From contig CM056385.1 in assembly GCA_029718625.1 (NCBI GenBank), forward strand, positions 26,484,273 to 26,548,272: a stretch of 64,000 nucleotides of DNA. The letters are read 5' to 3'. The notes beneath the pieces are model-generated. The model was not told the origin of the DNA. It did not search any database and was given only the letters and a program-made list of their open reading frames with translations. The translations under genes were made by a program, and so were the position numbers. The DNA comes from Synaphobranchus kaupii (lineage: Eukaryota; Chordata; Actinopteri; Anguilliformes; Synaphobranchidae). Below are positions 1 to 35,920 of this stretch, piece after piece (position 1 is the first letter of the stretch; each line of letters begins with the position of its first letter).

Positions 1-379
1 GTAGTAATCAATAAGTCAACCTAACAAACAACAATGTGTTTTATAACTGAAGAAAGTACCAATAGACAAATAACCTATCTTTACTTATTTATAACTATAA
101 CATTATTCAAAGGGAAATACAAAGAAATAGAAAAAGGAAGGTTATCTAGAGGGGGTCAGACAAACCATCGTGCAATCTTAACACGTGAGTGTTAAGCCTG
201 CATCGGAATATGGGCAGGGTTTCTGCAGAGTTCATTCCACCAACGGGGAGCCAGAACAGGCGAGAGACCTGGAAGTGCGCGTACACGAGGGGGTTCAGAG
301 GTAGCAGCGCGGGGGGATCTCGTAGGTGTGCAGGGTGTGATGATTGATAATATTTTGAATATATGACAGAACATAAGTA

Positions 380-530
380 GCCAGTGGAGGCTGATGAAAA
401 GGGGAGTGACATGGCTGAGTCTGGGGAGATTGTAGATCAGACATGCAGCAACATTCTGGATAAGCTGCAGGGGTCTGCTGGCAGAGGCAATGACGCCAGC
501 AAGGAGGGAGTTACTGTAGTCCAATTATTT
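380..530. repeat. possible dispersed-repeat fragment
   Basis: The stretch with TTCTGGATAAGCTGCAGGGG and GCCAGCAAGGAGGGAGT looks like an interspersed repeat common in fish genomes. This is from memory of the pattern only. The small open frame here is not supported as a gene. Confidence 0.3.
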
Positions 531-943
531 AATTCCACACATTGTAACATGGCCCTAAAATGGCTAAAATAACCCAAGTTTGGGGCTTTATTGTGTGGAA
601 GTGTGGAGTTTTACCTGAATTCTGTGTGGTTACATGAGGTCAGAAGGTACATTAGTTAATGTTTTTAAGGGCTGAGAATCTGTGGTCATTGTGGTTACTT
701 CTGTAGGAAACCCTGAAAAGTGCCAAACTCTCGGTGCTGTATAGGTATGGGGCATGCCCCGCTAAGCCGTAACTTGGCCATCCCAATATACACCCAAGTG
801 TCTAGATAACGTGCATTAGCGTGTCTGGGAGCATATTGTCACGATAAGCGATCTGCTCCAGAGGGCGGGGCCTCGATTCAAAGGGCGGTGCCTCACTAGA
901 CGGCGGCCTGTGAGTGGCACGCTCTTTGGAAAGTGGGGAATAT

Positions 944-1198
944 TGTAGCGGTGGTTAGCATCTTCGTTATAGCCACCGCTGGGGGCTAATAGGAAATAGC
1001 CCGGTTCGGTTGAGTGTTTATGTTGTGATTGGTTGGTTCGCTAGACAGTAAGCACCCAGCGAACAGAGATAACACTGTGATTTGCATATTGGGGGATAAA
1101 AGCTGGCTGTCTGCATAAATTGTACAAGTTTCAAGATGCACTAAAGCTGCAATGTCTCGTGGTCAAGATCCGCCTGCTCTCTTTGCGCAATCGCTACA
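944..1198 (+). mobile_element. solo LTR of an LTR retrotransposon (255 bp)
   Basis: It begins TGTAGCG and ends CGCTACA, perfect inverted ends with TG...CA. It is flanked by ATAT at 940-943 and 1199-1202, a 4-bp target-site duplication. A TATA-like GGATAAAAG lies near 1093-1101 on the plus strand, and this sets the strand. No internal retroelement genes are adjacent, so it is a solo LTR left by recombination. Confidence 0.75.
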
Positions 1199-1202
1199 AT
1201 AT

Positions 1203-2019
1203 ATCTAAATAGTCAGAGGTTTAGTCTGCAGATTTACATCTGTTCAGTGAGATTGATGTAGAAGTCAACTCAGAGAACCTCAATGTATTGAACTGCGTGC
1301 AACTGGAATACATATTCATATTGCAATAGAATAGGTGCAATTAATTAGACATAAATGACCATGTGCATTCATATATTCGCACAAACGGTTAACGGGTGTG
1401 CCTCATGCTGCACACACGCACGCACAAACACACACGAATTTCCAGTAGGTAGCTATAATATGTCCCGCTTCAGTTCGCCCCACGATTCACGAGAGAATTT
1501 CAGAGGTGCAGTATTTTATACATTACGTAATCATTCGTTTTCTTTGAACAAAAACCGGCAGAACTCCTTTTCAAGCAGAGATTTTAAACAAGACATTCCC
1601 GGTTTAATTCGGCAGTGGTTATTTGATACTTTCGGTCTTTACAGTCACAATTAGGTAGTAGGCTACTGAAGGTCTAAATAGGACTTTTTCACTCTTGGAA
1701 CTCAACTAGGCTACCAATTCCAAACAGTAAAACACCAGTGAGTCACTGTCCGTCGGTTCATCTATATTATGACATGTCTCACCGCGATCACTGTCCTATG
1801 CTGTCAGTAGTGCTAGAGGCCAGAACTCAAATGATGACTTTGGGTATTTTTCACACTGACATACAAATGTAATTTAAACCGTGTGGTAATCTCCCGTTGT
1901 GCCAGTAATGTTAGTGCAATTGCAGACTCGAATCAAAGCCCCAGTTTCATGACTTTTATCTGTGGGATTACAAGGAGCTCTGCAAACGGACAGGCGGACT
2001 AAATTTCATGACACCTACC
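1203..2019. other. no gene recognised
   Basis: Unique-looking sequence. Open frames here lack family motifs. Confidence 0.4.
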
Positions 2020-2320
2020 TTCCCCTCTTCGTTTCTCCAGATCGCTCCCATGCACTACCGCGGAAGAGTCGCCGCTTGCCGTTTCAACATTCACTACAAC
2101 GCCCCGGGTAAAGCGAGATAAATGACGAACAGGCTACTTTACTGTCAATAGTGAGAAGTGGAAGCAAGGTTTCTGTTGAGTTGGATTTGTAAAATTGCCG
2201 AACTCCAGTCAATGGTATGACTCGGGGCGGAGGACTGCTCACAACAATTCGACCGTCGGCCGACTGTAAACGTGAATGACGTAATCACGCAGTCGCCGTG
2301 TCAATCGCAAAAAAAGCGCA
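2019..2320 (-). promoter_or_regulatory. CpG-rich candidate promoter / first exon of the next gene to the left
   Basis: CpG dinucleotides are dense here relative to the surroundings, with a CRE-like TGACGTAA at about 2277-2284. On the minus strand GGGGAAG|GTAGGTG (exon end 2019) is a good donor. In human the gene downstream of GFPT2 in the same direction is MAPK9, so a MAPK9 non-coding first exon is possible. A plus-strand donor GCAGAG|GTAAGA near 2323 also exists. No coding sequence proves either. Confidence 0.3.
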
Positions 2321-2931
2321 GAGGTAAGAAGTTACTACTAGTTTCTTCTCTGACATAGCAGGTTAAGTGCACATGGTCGTACACTCATGTATATGTATAG
2401 GCCTAAGTAGATATTTTAATAAACTGCCCTTATTAAAGCGAAGTGATTAGTGTTGGGGAAGAGGACTGTAGGCTACTGTTCAACTTGTCTTAAATTATTT
2501 TCCTTTCCTTTCAATTATTTGACCTGCCAAATTGTGTCATTGTGATTTAGACCCACGTTAGGAACACACAAATGTCTTAGAACTTTAACTCTTTCCTATT
2601 GTTACATTCCATTTCAAATTCCAGAGCCATTTAGGTTCGTATATGGGTTCTGTGGTTTAAACTGCCAGTTTAAGCCCATGTTTATGTCACTGCAGTTTAT
2701 GTCATCTGTGGCGAAATTATAATTCTTCTGGAATTTATACCCATAACATGATTTCAGCTGGAATTATGTCATGACAATGGATTCACACAAAAGGGGGGAA
2801 TGGCTTACGTCTACGTATAACGGGCGAGTTCTGACAAGGGGGACTGAATCAGAGAACTAATCACGACTGCAGTTCTATATTTGCAGTGTATAGTATGTAC
2901 CTCCATTGTATGCGCATACAGTGTGGGTTTC

Positions 2932-3060
2932 TAACTCAAATATTGCAAGTTTGATTACCAGCTGGGGCACTGCCATTGTACCCTTGAGGAAGGTACTTAA
3001 CCTGAATTGCTTCAGTAAATATCTGGATGAGAGCATCTGCTAAATTCTGAAATGTAAATA
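2932..3060 (+). mobile_element. SINE fragment with fish-type tail
   Basis: It contains GGGGCACTGCCATTGTACCC, the TTGAGGAAGGTACTTAACCT segment and the tail GGATGAGAGCATCTGCTAAA. The same body and tail occur inverted at 11337-11555. The tRNA-like head is mostly missing. Confidence 0.65.
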
Positions 3061-3786
3061 CAATGGAGTTGCACAAAGTAGTCTGGTGTAAGACGGTGAA
3101 AACAAAGTGTACATCTCACAATAATGCAGTTGAAAAGGAATGTGTGGAAAATGACACAACAGATATCAAAGTACATCACATTCTGTTTTCATTTATCAAA
3201 AGTTTTTTTACATTGACCGATCTACAAGAATTCCCATCTGAATTAAATATATGAATTATTATTTCAAAGGCAATTGATTTTCATTCAGAAGTGAACTGTA
3301 ACTGGCTATCCAATAATAACGTTTTTAGAAGATGGAATGGAATATTGACAAAGAATATGACAATAAATATTACGACATGCAATAAAACACACACAACATA
3401 AAATTTTGATTCAAACAAGGCTGGAAAAATAAGTTACACCTCTTTTCCTAAAAAATAAAAGTCATAAATAATCTGAAGCATAATAGAATATGTTTGAACT
3501 GTAAGAAACTTGAATGTGTTTGAGCTCTAGCTATATTTTCCCTGTACTCATTTGAATAAAATGGGAAACATAGGAGAAGCAGTGTTGATATTAAAATCAG
3601 ACAAATTATACTAATGTCCGGGATGTACACATACTGTACAGGGGGATTTGTCCCTTCCCTTTGCTGTGTCTGGATGTGCAATCAGGCCAAAGCACAGGCT
3701 GTTTGCAGTAACCTGTTTCACAAAGTGAAAGGTTGCACAGAAGTCCAGCCTTCAGGCCCAAAATGGCAGACTCCAATCCTCATACG
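3061..3786. other. AT-rich sequence, no gene recognised
   Basis: Short open frames only, without recognisable domains. Confidence 0.4.
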
Positions 3787-28018
<24,232 letters not shown>

Positions 28019-28146
28019 TATTGTGAAAGTCTTGGAGGTCTAGATTTTCTCGTGTAGTGTGTATGGTAGAAGTTTCCTCGTTGAGCGCTCCTTTCTAGAT
28101 CCGAAATGAGCTGGCTACATTTGCTACTCCCTCAACTTATTTAAAG
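28019..28146 (-). promoter_or_regulatory. gfpt2: gfpt2 5' UTR and core promoter region
   Basis: Upstream of the ATG on the minus strand there is a TATA-like, AT-rich TTTAAATAAG at about 28136-28145. A transcription start about 30 bp downstream would give a 5' UTR near 90-100 nt. No CpG island is obvious. Position inferred from sequence only. Confidence 0.4.
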
Positions 28147-28446
28147 CCTGTTTTACAAAAGCACTGCTCCACCCCTATATTCAAGGCAAGCACAGAACCA
28201 CCCACTCTACGTACGAACACGTCAGGCGTTTTGTTCAATTATTTTTTTACAACCAAAACCATTAACGTAGCCTACGGAACAATAGTCTATGAAAATCATG
28301 TCTCGTTCTCTATAAATACAATTATGCAATAAGATGTTTCATTGCTCTGTTTATAATGTTCACAAAGAAATTACAGTGCAATGTACCACTATTCTACTAT
28401 TATTACTATTGCTAATACAATTATTAATAATTATTATTAGTATTGT

Positions 28447-28449
<3 letters not shown>

Positions 28450-28495
<46 letters not shown>
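28450..28495. repeat. TA microsatellite
   Basis: About 22 TA units in AT-rich intergenic sequence upstream of gfpt2. Confidence 0.95.
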
Positions 28496-28499
<4 letters not shown>

Positions 28500-29566
28500 A
28501 CTATAAATAAATAATATAATAATTATAATATAACTATTATAATGATAGTAATAATTTTACTTATAAAATCTCTATAGCTATTGTGCTAGCCAAATTAGCC
28601 TGTCAGCATTTGCTATAGCTATTTGTGCTAATTAGGTAAATGTTAACTATGCTATCATGTAGCAACATTCAAGCATGCTTATGAGTTAGCTGAAACAATT
28701 ATAAGCCACGTATCTAAATGAGTTTGACGTCAACTTGAAGCACAAATTGAGTCAGTTCAATTGCTTCTCATCTAGTCTTCAGCAGTCTGGTAAAATAAAG
28801 ACTCAAGCATTGTTAACTTCTAAGGGCAGCAGGCTGTTAAGATATAGGCCTGTAAATCCTGAGCCAAGTGAAAGCTCATGCTTTTTAAAACCTTTTTTCC
28901 CATCTGCTGAGCAAAACTATTAAACTTTCCATATAACTACACTAATAGCCTAATATTTAGTCAAATGTCTTTGTATATGCTATGGGCTTGCTGCAATCTT
29001 ATACTACAAGCCCCTAATGACTGCTTACAGCTGTATTTGTAGACTGTACTTCAGTTCCAAGGCTGCGATGAGTGGGAGTGGTCTGAGATCTAAGGGGTTG
29101 GGAGCCACCTGTGGAGGTGGATTTTCAGCCCAAACCTGAAGGCAGATAGCAACTGCATTCCTGGCTAATGCAGCAGTCTCATTCCACCACTGTGGACCTG
29201 GGATTGCTGGGACGGCTCAAAACATCATCCTTATTAATCAGTTACGAGGTTTTATTACAGTATGCTTGTAAATATATTTGAAGAGCTCTGTCACAGCTGA
29301 TGTGATTGAAAGCAAAGGAGTATTCTTTGGTCTAAAGTGCAATGAACACAAACAGCCGTGGCTGTAATGACCTGAAAATAATAAGTAATGGTACATCCAA
29401 GCATCTATCACTCTGGAATTTAAAGCATGTCTCTGATACTGCATGCCTTTTCTTTCTTCTTTTTTTAAACAACCAATGTCACAGCAGCAGTGTGAAGTGG
29501 ACATTATCTTAGCTCCTCATAATATCTTCATAACTGTCCTAAGATAATGCGGCAAAATTAGTTCAA
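28496..29566. other. intergenic, no gene recognised
   Basis: AT-rich start, then unique-looking sequence without coding signs. Confidence 0.5.
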
Positions 29567-29795
29567 ACAAGACCTGGGGCACCTGTGTGTAAGCTTGTAA
29601 ATACACAAGACCTGGGGCACCTGTGTGTAAGCTTGTAAATACACAAGACCTGGGGCACCTGTGTGTAAGCTTGTAAATACACAAGACCTGGGGCACCTGT
29701 GTGTAAGCTTGTAAATACACAAGACCTGGGGCACCTGTGTGTAAGCTTGTAAATACACAAGACCTGGGGCACCTGTGTGTAAGCTTGTAAATACA
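29567..29795. repeat. 38-bp minisatellite, six identical units
   Basis: Units start at 29571, 29609, 29647, 29685, 29723 and 29761 with GACCTGGGGCACCTGTGTGT plus AAGCTTGTAAATACACAA. Near-perfect identity suggests recent expansion. Minus-strand frames across it are artefacts. Confidence 0.95.
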
Positions 29796-29799
29796 TAGA

Positions 29800-30770
29800 A
29801 GGGTTTGTTGGGAAAGAGGGATCCTGGATGATAAGGAAGCCTCTTCCTCTGTCCCTTGCTGCTGAGGAACTGGCGAGACACTGACACAGTCAGCCTTCAT
29901 CTTTACCTTGACAGGTTACCTGTGCATCACCTCCCAACTACCATTCAAGCTATGCCAAAACTCCAAAAGCCTTTGGTTTCCATGGTATGGTTATTGGTGT
30001 TATTCCATTGTAGATAGAGTTGAAATTGTCTACCGAAAAATGTGGCCATCCATATGCGTTGGTATCCATTTTCCTTTTTCCTTTTTCCTCTTGCACAATA
30101 TGATTCAGTCACGTTTTTCATTTTGTTCAGTGTAAATGATGACTCACTGCATGGAAATCTGCATTCTGTCACCTCTCAGGCATGAAAATTATTCTTGAAA
30201 GTTCTCTCAGGCACTTTTTTTATTAGCGTTGATAATTTGTTCTATTATTAATTAATATGCAATTTAACACTGATCCAAGTAAATAAAAAGTGATATTTTG
30301 AATAAATACATTTTTTAATTAAAAAAAGTATTTCAAGATGAATATGTTACTGCATTGCAACAACATTATTACAACATTTTTAAAAAGGGTTGGATTTTGA
30401 ATTAATGTTTAATTAAACAGTGGGCCTCATTCATGAAACGTGAGCAGAATTAATTTGTGTATAAATCATTCGTATTATCTATTATGTCTGTATTTTAGCA
30501 TTCGTCAAAGTTTTTGTATCTGATATTTGTTCATACGTACAAACAAACTTTACACCTGCTCAGGACCACATGCACTGTTCGTAAATTCAAATGCTGCTAA
30601 ATGTAGCTTCTGAATGTCAATTAGAATGTTAATTTATTTTTATTTTCTGTTAAATTCACAAGACTAAATGTAGCCTTTGAAATACACAATGCAAATGTAA
30701 TAAATTACGATTGTAAAAAGCAACCACTTTAGATTATGCCTGTTATACAATTGTAGGCTATGAAACTGTT
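29800..30770. other. intergenic, no gene recognised
   Basis: AT-rich, no supported feature. Confidence 0.5.
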
Positions 30771-30772
30771 TA

Positions 30773-30898
30773 ATTAGACCCAAAACATAATGAATGATAA
30801 TAATGAATTAGACCCAAAACATAATGAATGATAATAATGAATTAGACCCAAAACATAATGAATGATAATAATGAATTAGACCCAAAACATAATGAATG
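30773..30898. repeat. 34-bp minisatellite, four units
   Basis: Unit AATTAGACCCAAAACATAAT plus GAATGATAATAATG, last unit truncated. Confidence 0.93.
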
Positions 30899-31032
30899 CT
30901 CCCAGTACTATTTTTCCAAATCGATAAAAAATGAAATGTTACATGACGTTAAATATGCTAATTAAAACACACATTTAGCCAATTAATTAAATTTCCTATA
31001 AAACGGCTTCCAGTTCTGCAGCCAGAGTTGCA

Positions 31033-31239
31033 ATGGCTGATCTTGCGTTGTTGGAGGAGTTGTGGAACAGCGTCCTTTGGAGACAACGAGGCTTTAGGGA
31101 TTGTGCTGATTTGTTGGCTGAGAGTGGCGAATGGCTCCCCAGTGTTATCGGTGCCATAGACTGCACACATGCACATCAGGGCTCCATCCGACAATGTCTT
31201 TGCGCATATGAATATAAAAGGCTATCACTCCATCAATAA
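31033..31239 (+). pseudogene. PIF/Harbinger-like transposase remnant
   Basis: The 68-residue frame starts MADLALLEELWNSVLWRQRG and then jumps to SGEWLPSVIGAIDCTHAHQG. GAIDCTH is the first DDE-region motif of Harbinger transposases (HARBI1 type). Normal proteins are about 350 residues, so most is deleted. Confidence 0.65.
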
Positions 31240-31334
31240 GCTCATATGTTATTTTTTAAAAATATAGCAGCATCCCCTGAACAGCAGCGTGAATGGCATG
31301 ACAGGGATAGTTGCTGAGGGGATCCACACAGCAA

Positions 31335-31911
31335 CAGTGCCCTCCACTATTATTGGCACCCCTGGTAAAGATGAGTAAAAAGGGTTATAAAAAATTTACC
31401 TTTTGGTGAATTAGCTTAATGTCAGACTGAAAAAATGAGAAAAATCCAACCTTTAATTGAAGTAAATTTATTATGAGAAAACAAAATCCCTCATCAAGAA
31501 ATTATTATTTTTAACAAAACCACGTGTGCCACAATTATTGGCACCCCTGCATTTATTTAATTTTTAATATTTGGTCGCATGTCATTTGCATGCCATGACT
31601 TCCTGATGTCTGTGACCCAACAACATCAAAAGACTCTTGATATCTTATTTTCTGGTACTCTTACAAGCGATACTATAACATCTCTGCATTTGAATGGATC
31701 TCTAAGGGAATTGGGGGGTGGGACTAGATTTAGCTGTAAATTACACTGGAACAGTATGGAAACATACGGTTGGCTAAATGGCTCTAAGTCATCAAGGGTC
31801 TGATGTATCAAGGAAGCCTTAAACCGTCACTCTGCTGTCAGAAATACAGTAGATATGGATGTAAATGTTACTCATTTTTACCAGGGGTGCCAATAATAGT
31901 GGAGGGCACTG
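31335..31911. mobile_element. Tc1/mariner-type non-autonomous element, copy A
   Basis: TIRs of about 43 bp start CAGTGCCCTCCACTATTATT and match with one difference. The right end abuts TA (31912-31913); the left flank is AA. The interior contains a core shared with 34667-35822 and 47253-48481. Confidence 0.85.
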
Positions 31912-31913
31912 TA

Positions 31914-32430
31914 AGTCTCAACGTGGTCAAACAGATCATCTCCACTCTCTTTAAAACTTACTGTGACTTTACATCGTCCATGATCCAACCCTTCCTCTCA
32001 GGATAATCCCCCATGTGCCTACAGTCCTAACAGAGAGGTGGGGATATGTTCACAGCCATGATATATAATTAACTCCACATATATTTCTCTTTACCATTGG
32101 TCAATCAGCAGAAATTAAAATGGAGAGGAGTGATACAGTTCCTGCATCTCACACATATGAATCATTGACCAGCGGAACTAATAAATCATCATAAACGCCT
32201 TCTCACATTTTCTGGTAACATTTTATAATAATGTCTTGTAATAGATCATTAGTAAGGCATTTGTTCATTATTTACTTGCAATTTATAAATCATCATTCCG
32301 ACATTCACAAACATCTATAAATGTATTAATTAACATGAGTTAAGTAAAGACCAGAGACTCACTGGTCAACTGGGAGAGAACTTAACTTGTAACTTAACTT
32401 AACTTATATATCCTCCTGCTTCCAGTTGGT
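31914..32430. other. intergenic, no gene recognised
   Basis: No supported feature; a short AACTT tandem at 32380-32408. Confidence 0.5.
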
Positions 32431-32431
32431 G

Positions 32432-32957
32432 GGGCTGGGGCTTGGCCCAAGGGCAGGGCCCAGGCTGAGGCTGGTACTAGGGCCCAAGGGCAGGGCCCAG
32501 GCTGAGGCTGGTACTAGGCCCAAGGGCAGGGCCCAGGCTGAGGCTGGTACTAGGCCCAAGGGCAGGGCCCAGGCTGAGGCTGGTACTAGGGCCCAAGGGC
32601 AGGGCCCAGGCTGAGGCTGGTACTAGGCCCAAGGGCAGGGCCCAGGCTGAGGCTGGTACTAGGCCCAAGGGCAGGGCCCAGGCTGAGGCTGGTACTAGGC
32701 CCAAGGGCAGGGCCCAGGCTGAGGCTGGTACTAGGCCCAAGGGCAGGGCCCAGGCTGAGGCTGGTACTAGGCCCAAGGGCAGGGCCCAGGCTGAGGCTGG
32801 TACTAGGGCCCAAGGGCAGGGTCCAGGCTGAGGCTGGTACTAGGGCCCAAGGGCAGGGCCCAGGCTGAGGCTGGTACTAGGGCCCAAGGGCAGGGCCCAG
32901 GCTGAGGCTGGTACTAGGCCCAAGGGCAGGGCCCAGGCTGAGGCTGGTACTAGGCCC
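32432..32957. repeat. 36/37-bp GC-rich minisatellite, about 14 units
   Basis: Unit GCTGAGGCTGGTACTAGGCC plus CAAGGGCAGGGCCCAG; some units have one extra G. Frames of Leu-Gly-Pro-Ala repeats are artefacts. Confidence 0.95.
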
Positions 32958-33056
32958 CTTAACTGAACTTGCTCTGGTCTCTTATCAGACAGGTCATTTG
33001 CATCTGTCACTTCAAATGAATTATAAGAAGAGGAGCATGGTCAGGTGGAGTGATGC

Positions 33057-33083
33057 ATGTGTGTGTGTGTGTGTGTGTGTGTC
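33057..33083. repeat. GT microsatellite
   Basis: About 12 GT units. Confidence 0.9.
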
Positions 33084-33486
33084 TGTAAATCAATCAAATT
33101 TTATTTAAAATGCATTATCACCAACATGGGTTTCAAAACATTTTAACTCATGTTAATTAATACATCTATATATGCTTGAATGTAGGAATAATGATTTGTA
33201 AATGGTAAGTAAATATTGAACAAATGCCTTACTAATGATCTATTATTATATGATCTATGACATTATTATAAAGTGTTACCCATTTTCTACACTTATTACA
33301 GTGGCTCTGCTCCATTACCATTAACTCTACTACACCTTCTTTTCTGTAATGGGAGTCTCCAAGGGGGTAAAGCTTTGTAAACCAAAATAAATAAATAATA
33401 ATTTGATATTTCATTTCATAAAATGTAGTAAAATGTGTAAATACATCTTCAATTTATTCTTGAAAGAAAATATGACAATACAACAC

Positions 33487-34500
33487 TGTTACGGTTTCCA
33501 AAACAGGAATGGACCCAAATGCAGGACTCGGAGACAGACTCAAGCAAAAACTCCACAAAGGAGTGAATTTATTGAGGAGGACAGACGAGCAGGCAAACAG
33601 GGGAGCTGGGCGATGGTCAGGATACGGGGTTGGCGAGTGATAAGAGGGCAGATGAGGAAATGGGGCAGGAACGAGCAGGAGCTGGGCAACAGGCAGGAGG
33701 GCTGGAACGGGAAAGCAGGCTGGACGGTTAGCAAACAAACAAACAAAGGCCGAATAACACGTCAAAAACACAACAGATTTAATGGAACGAACTGGCACAG
33801 AACAAACAAAGAGGGCTATATAAATAAGGGGAGAAACAGGTGAAATGGGAGATGAGTAATGAACGGGGCGTGAGAAATGTGAGCGAGAGTGAATGAGGTA
33901 ATGAATGCGAGTGCGTAATGCGAGCGGGGAAGGCGAGTGATTGGCTGGGAAATGATGGGGAGAAAATGAGGAACTAAACAGGGGAACCACACCCAGGCTG
34001 CGTCCCAATATTCTTCACTCCCCACTTCCCTTCCTCCACTCCTCTCCTACCCGGAAATATGCAAAACTGCCTGAACGTTTTGAGTACAAGTATTTGCATG
34101 TATAGTATCCAATGTACATGACATTGCAGTTTGCGTTGAGACAAGCATTAATATGTAAGCATTAATACGTAATTAAGATGTAATCAGTGACATTAGGTTA
34201 AAACACAAAGATCCGTTTCCGGGGCACGGAGTATAGGAGTGGTAGTGGAGGAGGAAAGGTGGCATTTTTCAACTATTGGGATGCGCCCCCAGCCTGCACA
34301 ACATGGAGAGACAGACAAGGTAAACGGAAAAACATGACATGAAACAAGAGGAATAGGGAAAACACGGAGGACGAAAGGAAGGTGGGCTGGAAGGGAACGG
34401 CGGATGTTACAAACACGTGAGCATGAAGTACCACGGGACTGATTGGTCTATAGGATATCATCACCATCTTGTGAAGTAGCGTTCAACAGAAAGAGGGGGA
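33487..34500. repeat. fish interspersed-repeat-like sequence interrupted by a MITE
   Basis: GTTTCCAAAACAGGAATGGA then CCCAAATGCAGGACTCGGAG resembles a widely dispersed fish repeat. The MITE at 33996-34289 sits inside it. Open frames here are not supported. Confidence 0.4.
33996..34289. mobile_element. MITE, second copy of the 24474-24782 family
   Basis: Ends GGCTGCGTCCCAATA and TATTGGGATGCGCCC are inverted. The interior matches the intron 4 copy in reverse orientation. Confidence 0.75.
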
Positions 34501-34666
34501 AATTATCTGCCAAAAAATTAATTTCTTACCTCGCACATAAATTCTCAAAAAGCAAAAACATTTCTTGTGTATTTTTATTTTAGTTAGTTTTAAAAGTGGA
34601 TTTGCTAGTTTCCGTTCCAGTTTTCTTATTTCAAAAATGTATATTTATTTCAGTTTACAACACCTA

Positions 34667-35822
34667 CAACCCCAATTCCAAAAAAGTTGGGAGAGTATGT
34701 AAAATGCACATAAATGCAGAAAGCAGTGATTTGTAAATTCTCTTTTACATATATTTAATTGAAAACAGTACAAAGAAAAGATATTTAATGTTTTACCTTA
34801 TGAACTTTATTGATTTTTGTAAATATACGCTATTTCCTAATTTGATGCCTGCAACACGTTCCCAAAAAGTTGGGACAGGGCCAAAAAAAAGACTGGGAAG
34901 TTAAAAAAAAACACCTGTTTGGAACATTCCACAGGTAAACAGGTGATGCTATCATGACTGGGTATAAAAGGATATCAGAAGACTCTTGATATTTTATTTT
35001 CAGCGATACTATAACCTCTCTGCATTTGAATGGATCTCTATGGGAATTGGGGGGTGGGACTAGATTAAGCTGTAAATTAAACAGGGGAATAGTATGGAAT
35101 CCATGGTTGGCTGAGTGGCTGTAAGTAATCAAGGGTCTGAGGTATCAAACGAGCCTCAAACCATCACTCTGCTGCCAGATATGCAGTAGATATGGATGGA
35201 TCACTTGGAGGGTTGTTTCTCCTGGCTTATTTTTCCATAGTGTTCAATAGGAAAATGAGTCAGGAGAAATAACCCTTAAAGTGATCCATCCATATCTGCT
35301 GCATATCTGGCAGCAGAGTGATGCTTTGAGGCTCATTTGATACCTCAGACACTTGATGACTTACAGCCATTTAGCCAGCCATGGGTTCCATGGGTTCCAT
35401 AGTATTCCTGTGTAATTTCTAGCTTAATCTAGTCCCACCTCCCAATTCTCATAAAGATCCATTCAAATGCAGATAGGTTATAGTATCGCTGAAAATAAAA
35501 TATCAAGAGTCTTTTGATATCCTTTTATACCCAGTCATGATAGCATCACCTGTTTACCTGTGGAATGGCAAACAGGTGTTTTTTTGAGTTTCCCAGTCTT
35601 TTTTTTGGCCCTGTCCCAACTTTTTTGGAACGTGTTGCAGGCATCAAATTCAGAATTAGCATATATTTACAAAAATCAATAATGTTGATAAGGTAAAACA
35701 TTAAATATATTTTCTTTGTACTGTTTTCAATTAAATATATGTAAAAGAGAATTTACAAATCACTGCTTTCTGCTTTTATGTGCATTTTTCATAATGTCCC
35801 AACTTTTTTGGAATTGGGGTTG
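34667..35822. mobile_element. fold-back element (1.16 kb), TA-flanked
   Basis: It starts CAACCCCAATTCCAAAAAAG and ends with its complement, flanked by TA at 34665-34666 and 35823-35824. The arms pair along almost their whole length (about 570 bp each, centre near 35245). It is a Tc1/mariner-type family by target site. Confidence 0.88.
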
Positions 35823-35880
35823 TAGTTTTCATTTTAGTTTACAATAATAACTTTGCATACCATGCCTGCAAGCCTCTAGG

Positions 35881-35885
35881 TATGT

Positions 35886-35918
<33 letters not shown>

Positions 35919-35920
35919 CA
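35881..35920. repeat. GT microsatellite
   Basis: GT repeat of about 18 units with one interruption. Confidence 0.9.

Noticed and set aside
944..1198. Full endogenous retrovirus
   Set aside because: Only one LTR with matching target duplications; no gag, pol or env frames alongside.
29567..29795. CRISPR array
   Set aside because: Units are contiguous tandem repeats with no unique spacers, and the sequence is a vertebrate genome.
29517..29900. YLQAYTQVPQVLCIYKLTH repeat frames
   Set aside because: Readings of six identical 38-bp units.
32426..32813. Leu-Gly-Pro-Ala repeat frames
   Set aside because: Readings of the 36/37-bp minisatellite.
33403..34025. Frames of 146 and 184 codons
   Set aside because: They lie on opposite strands of an interspersed repeat interrupted by a MITE.
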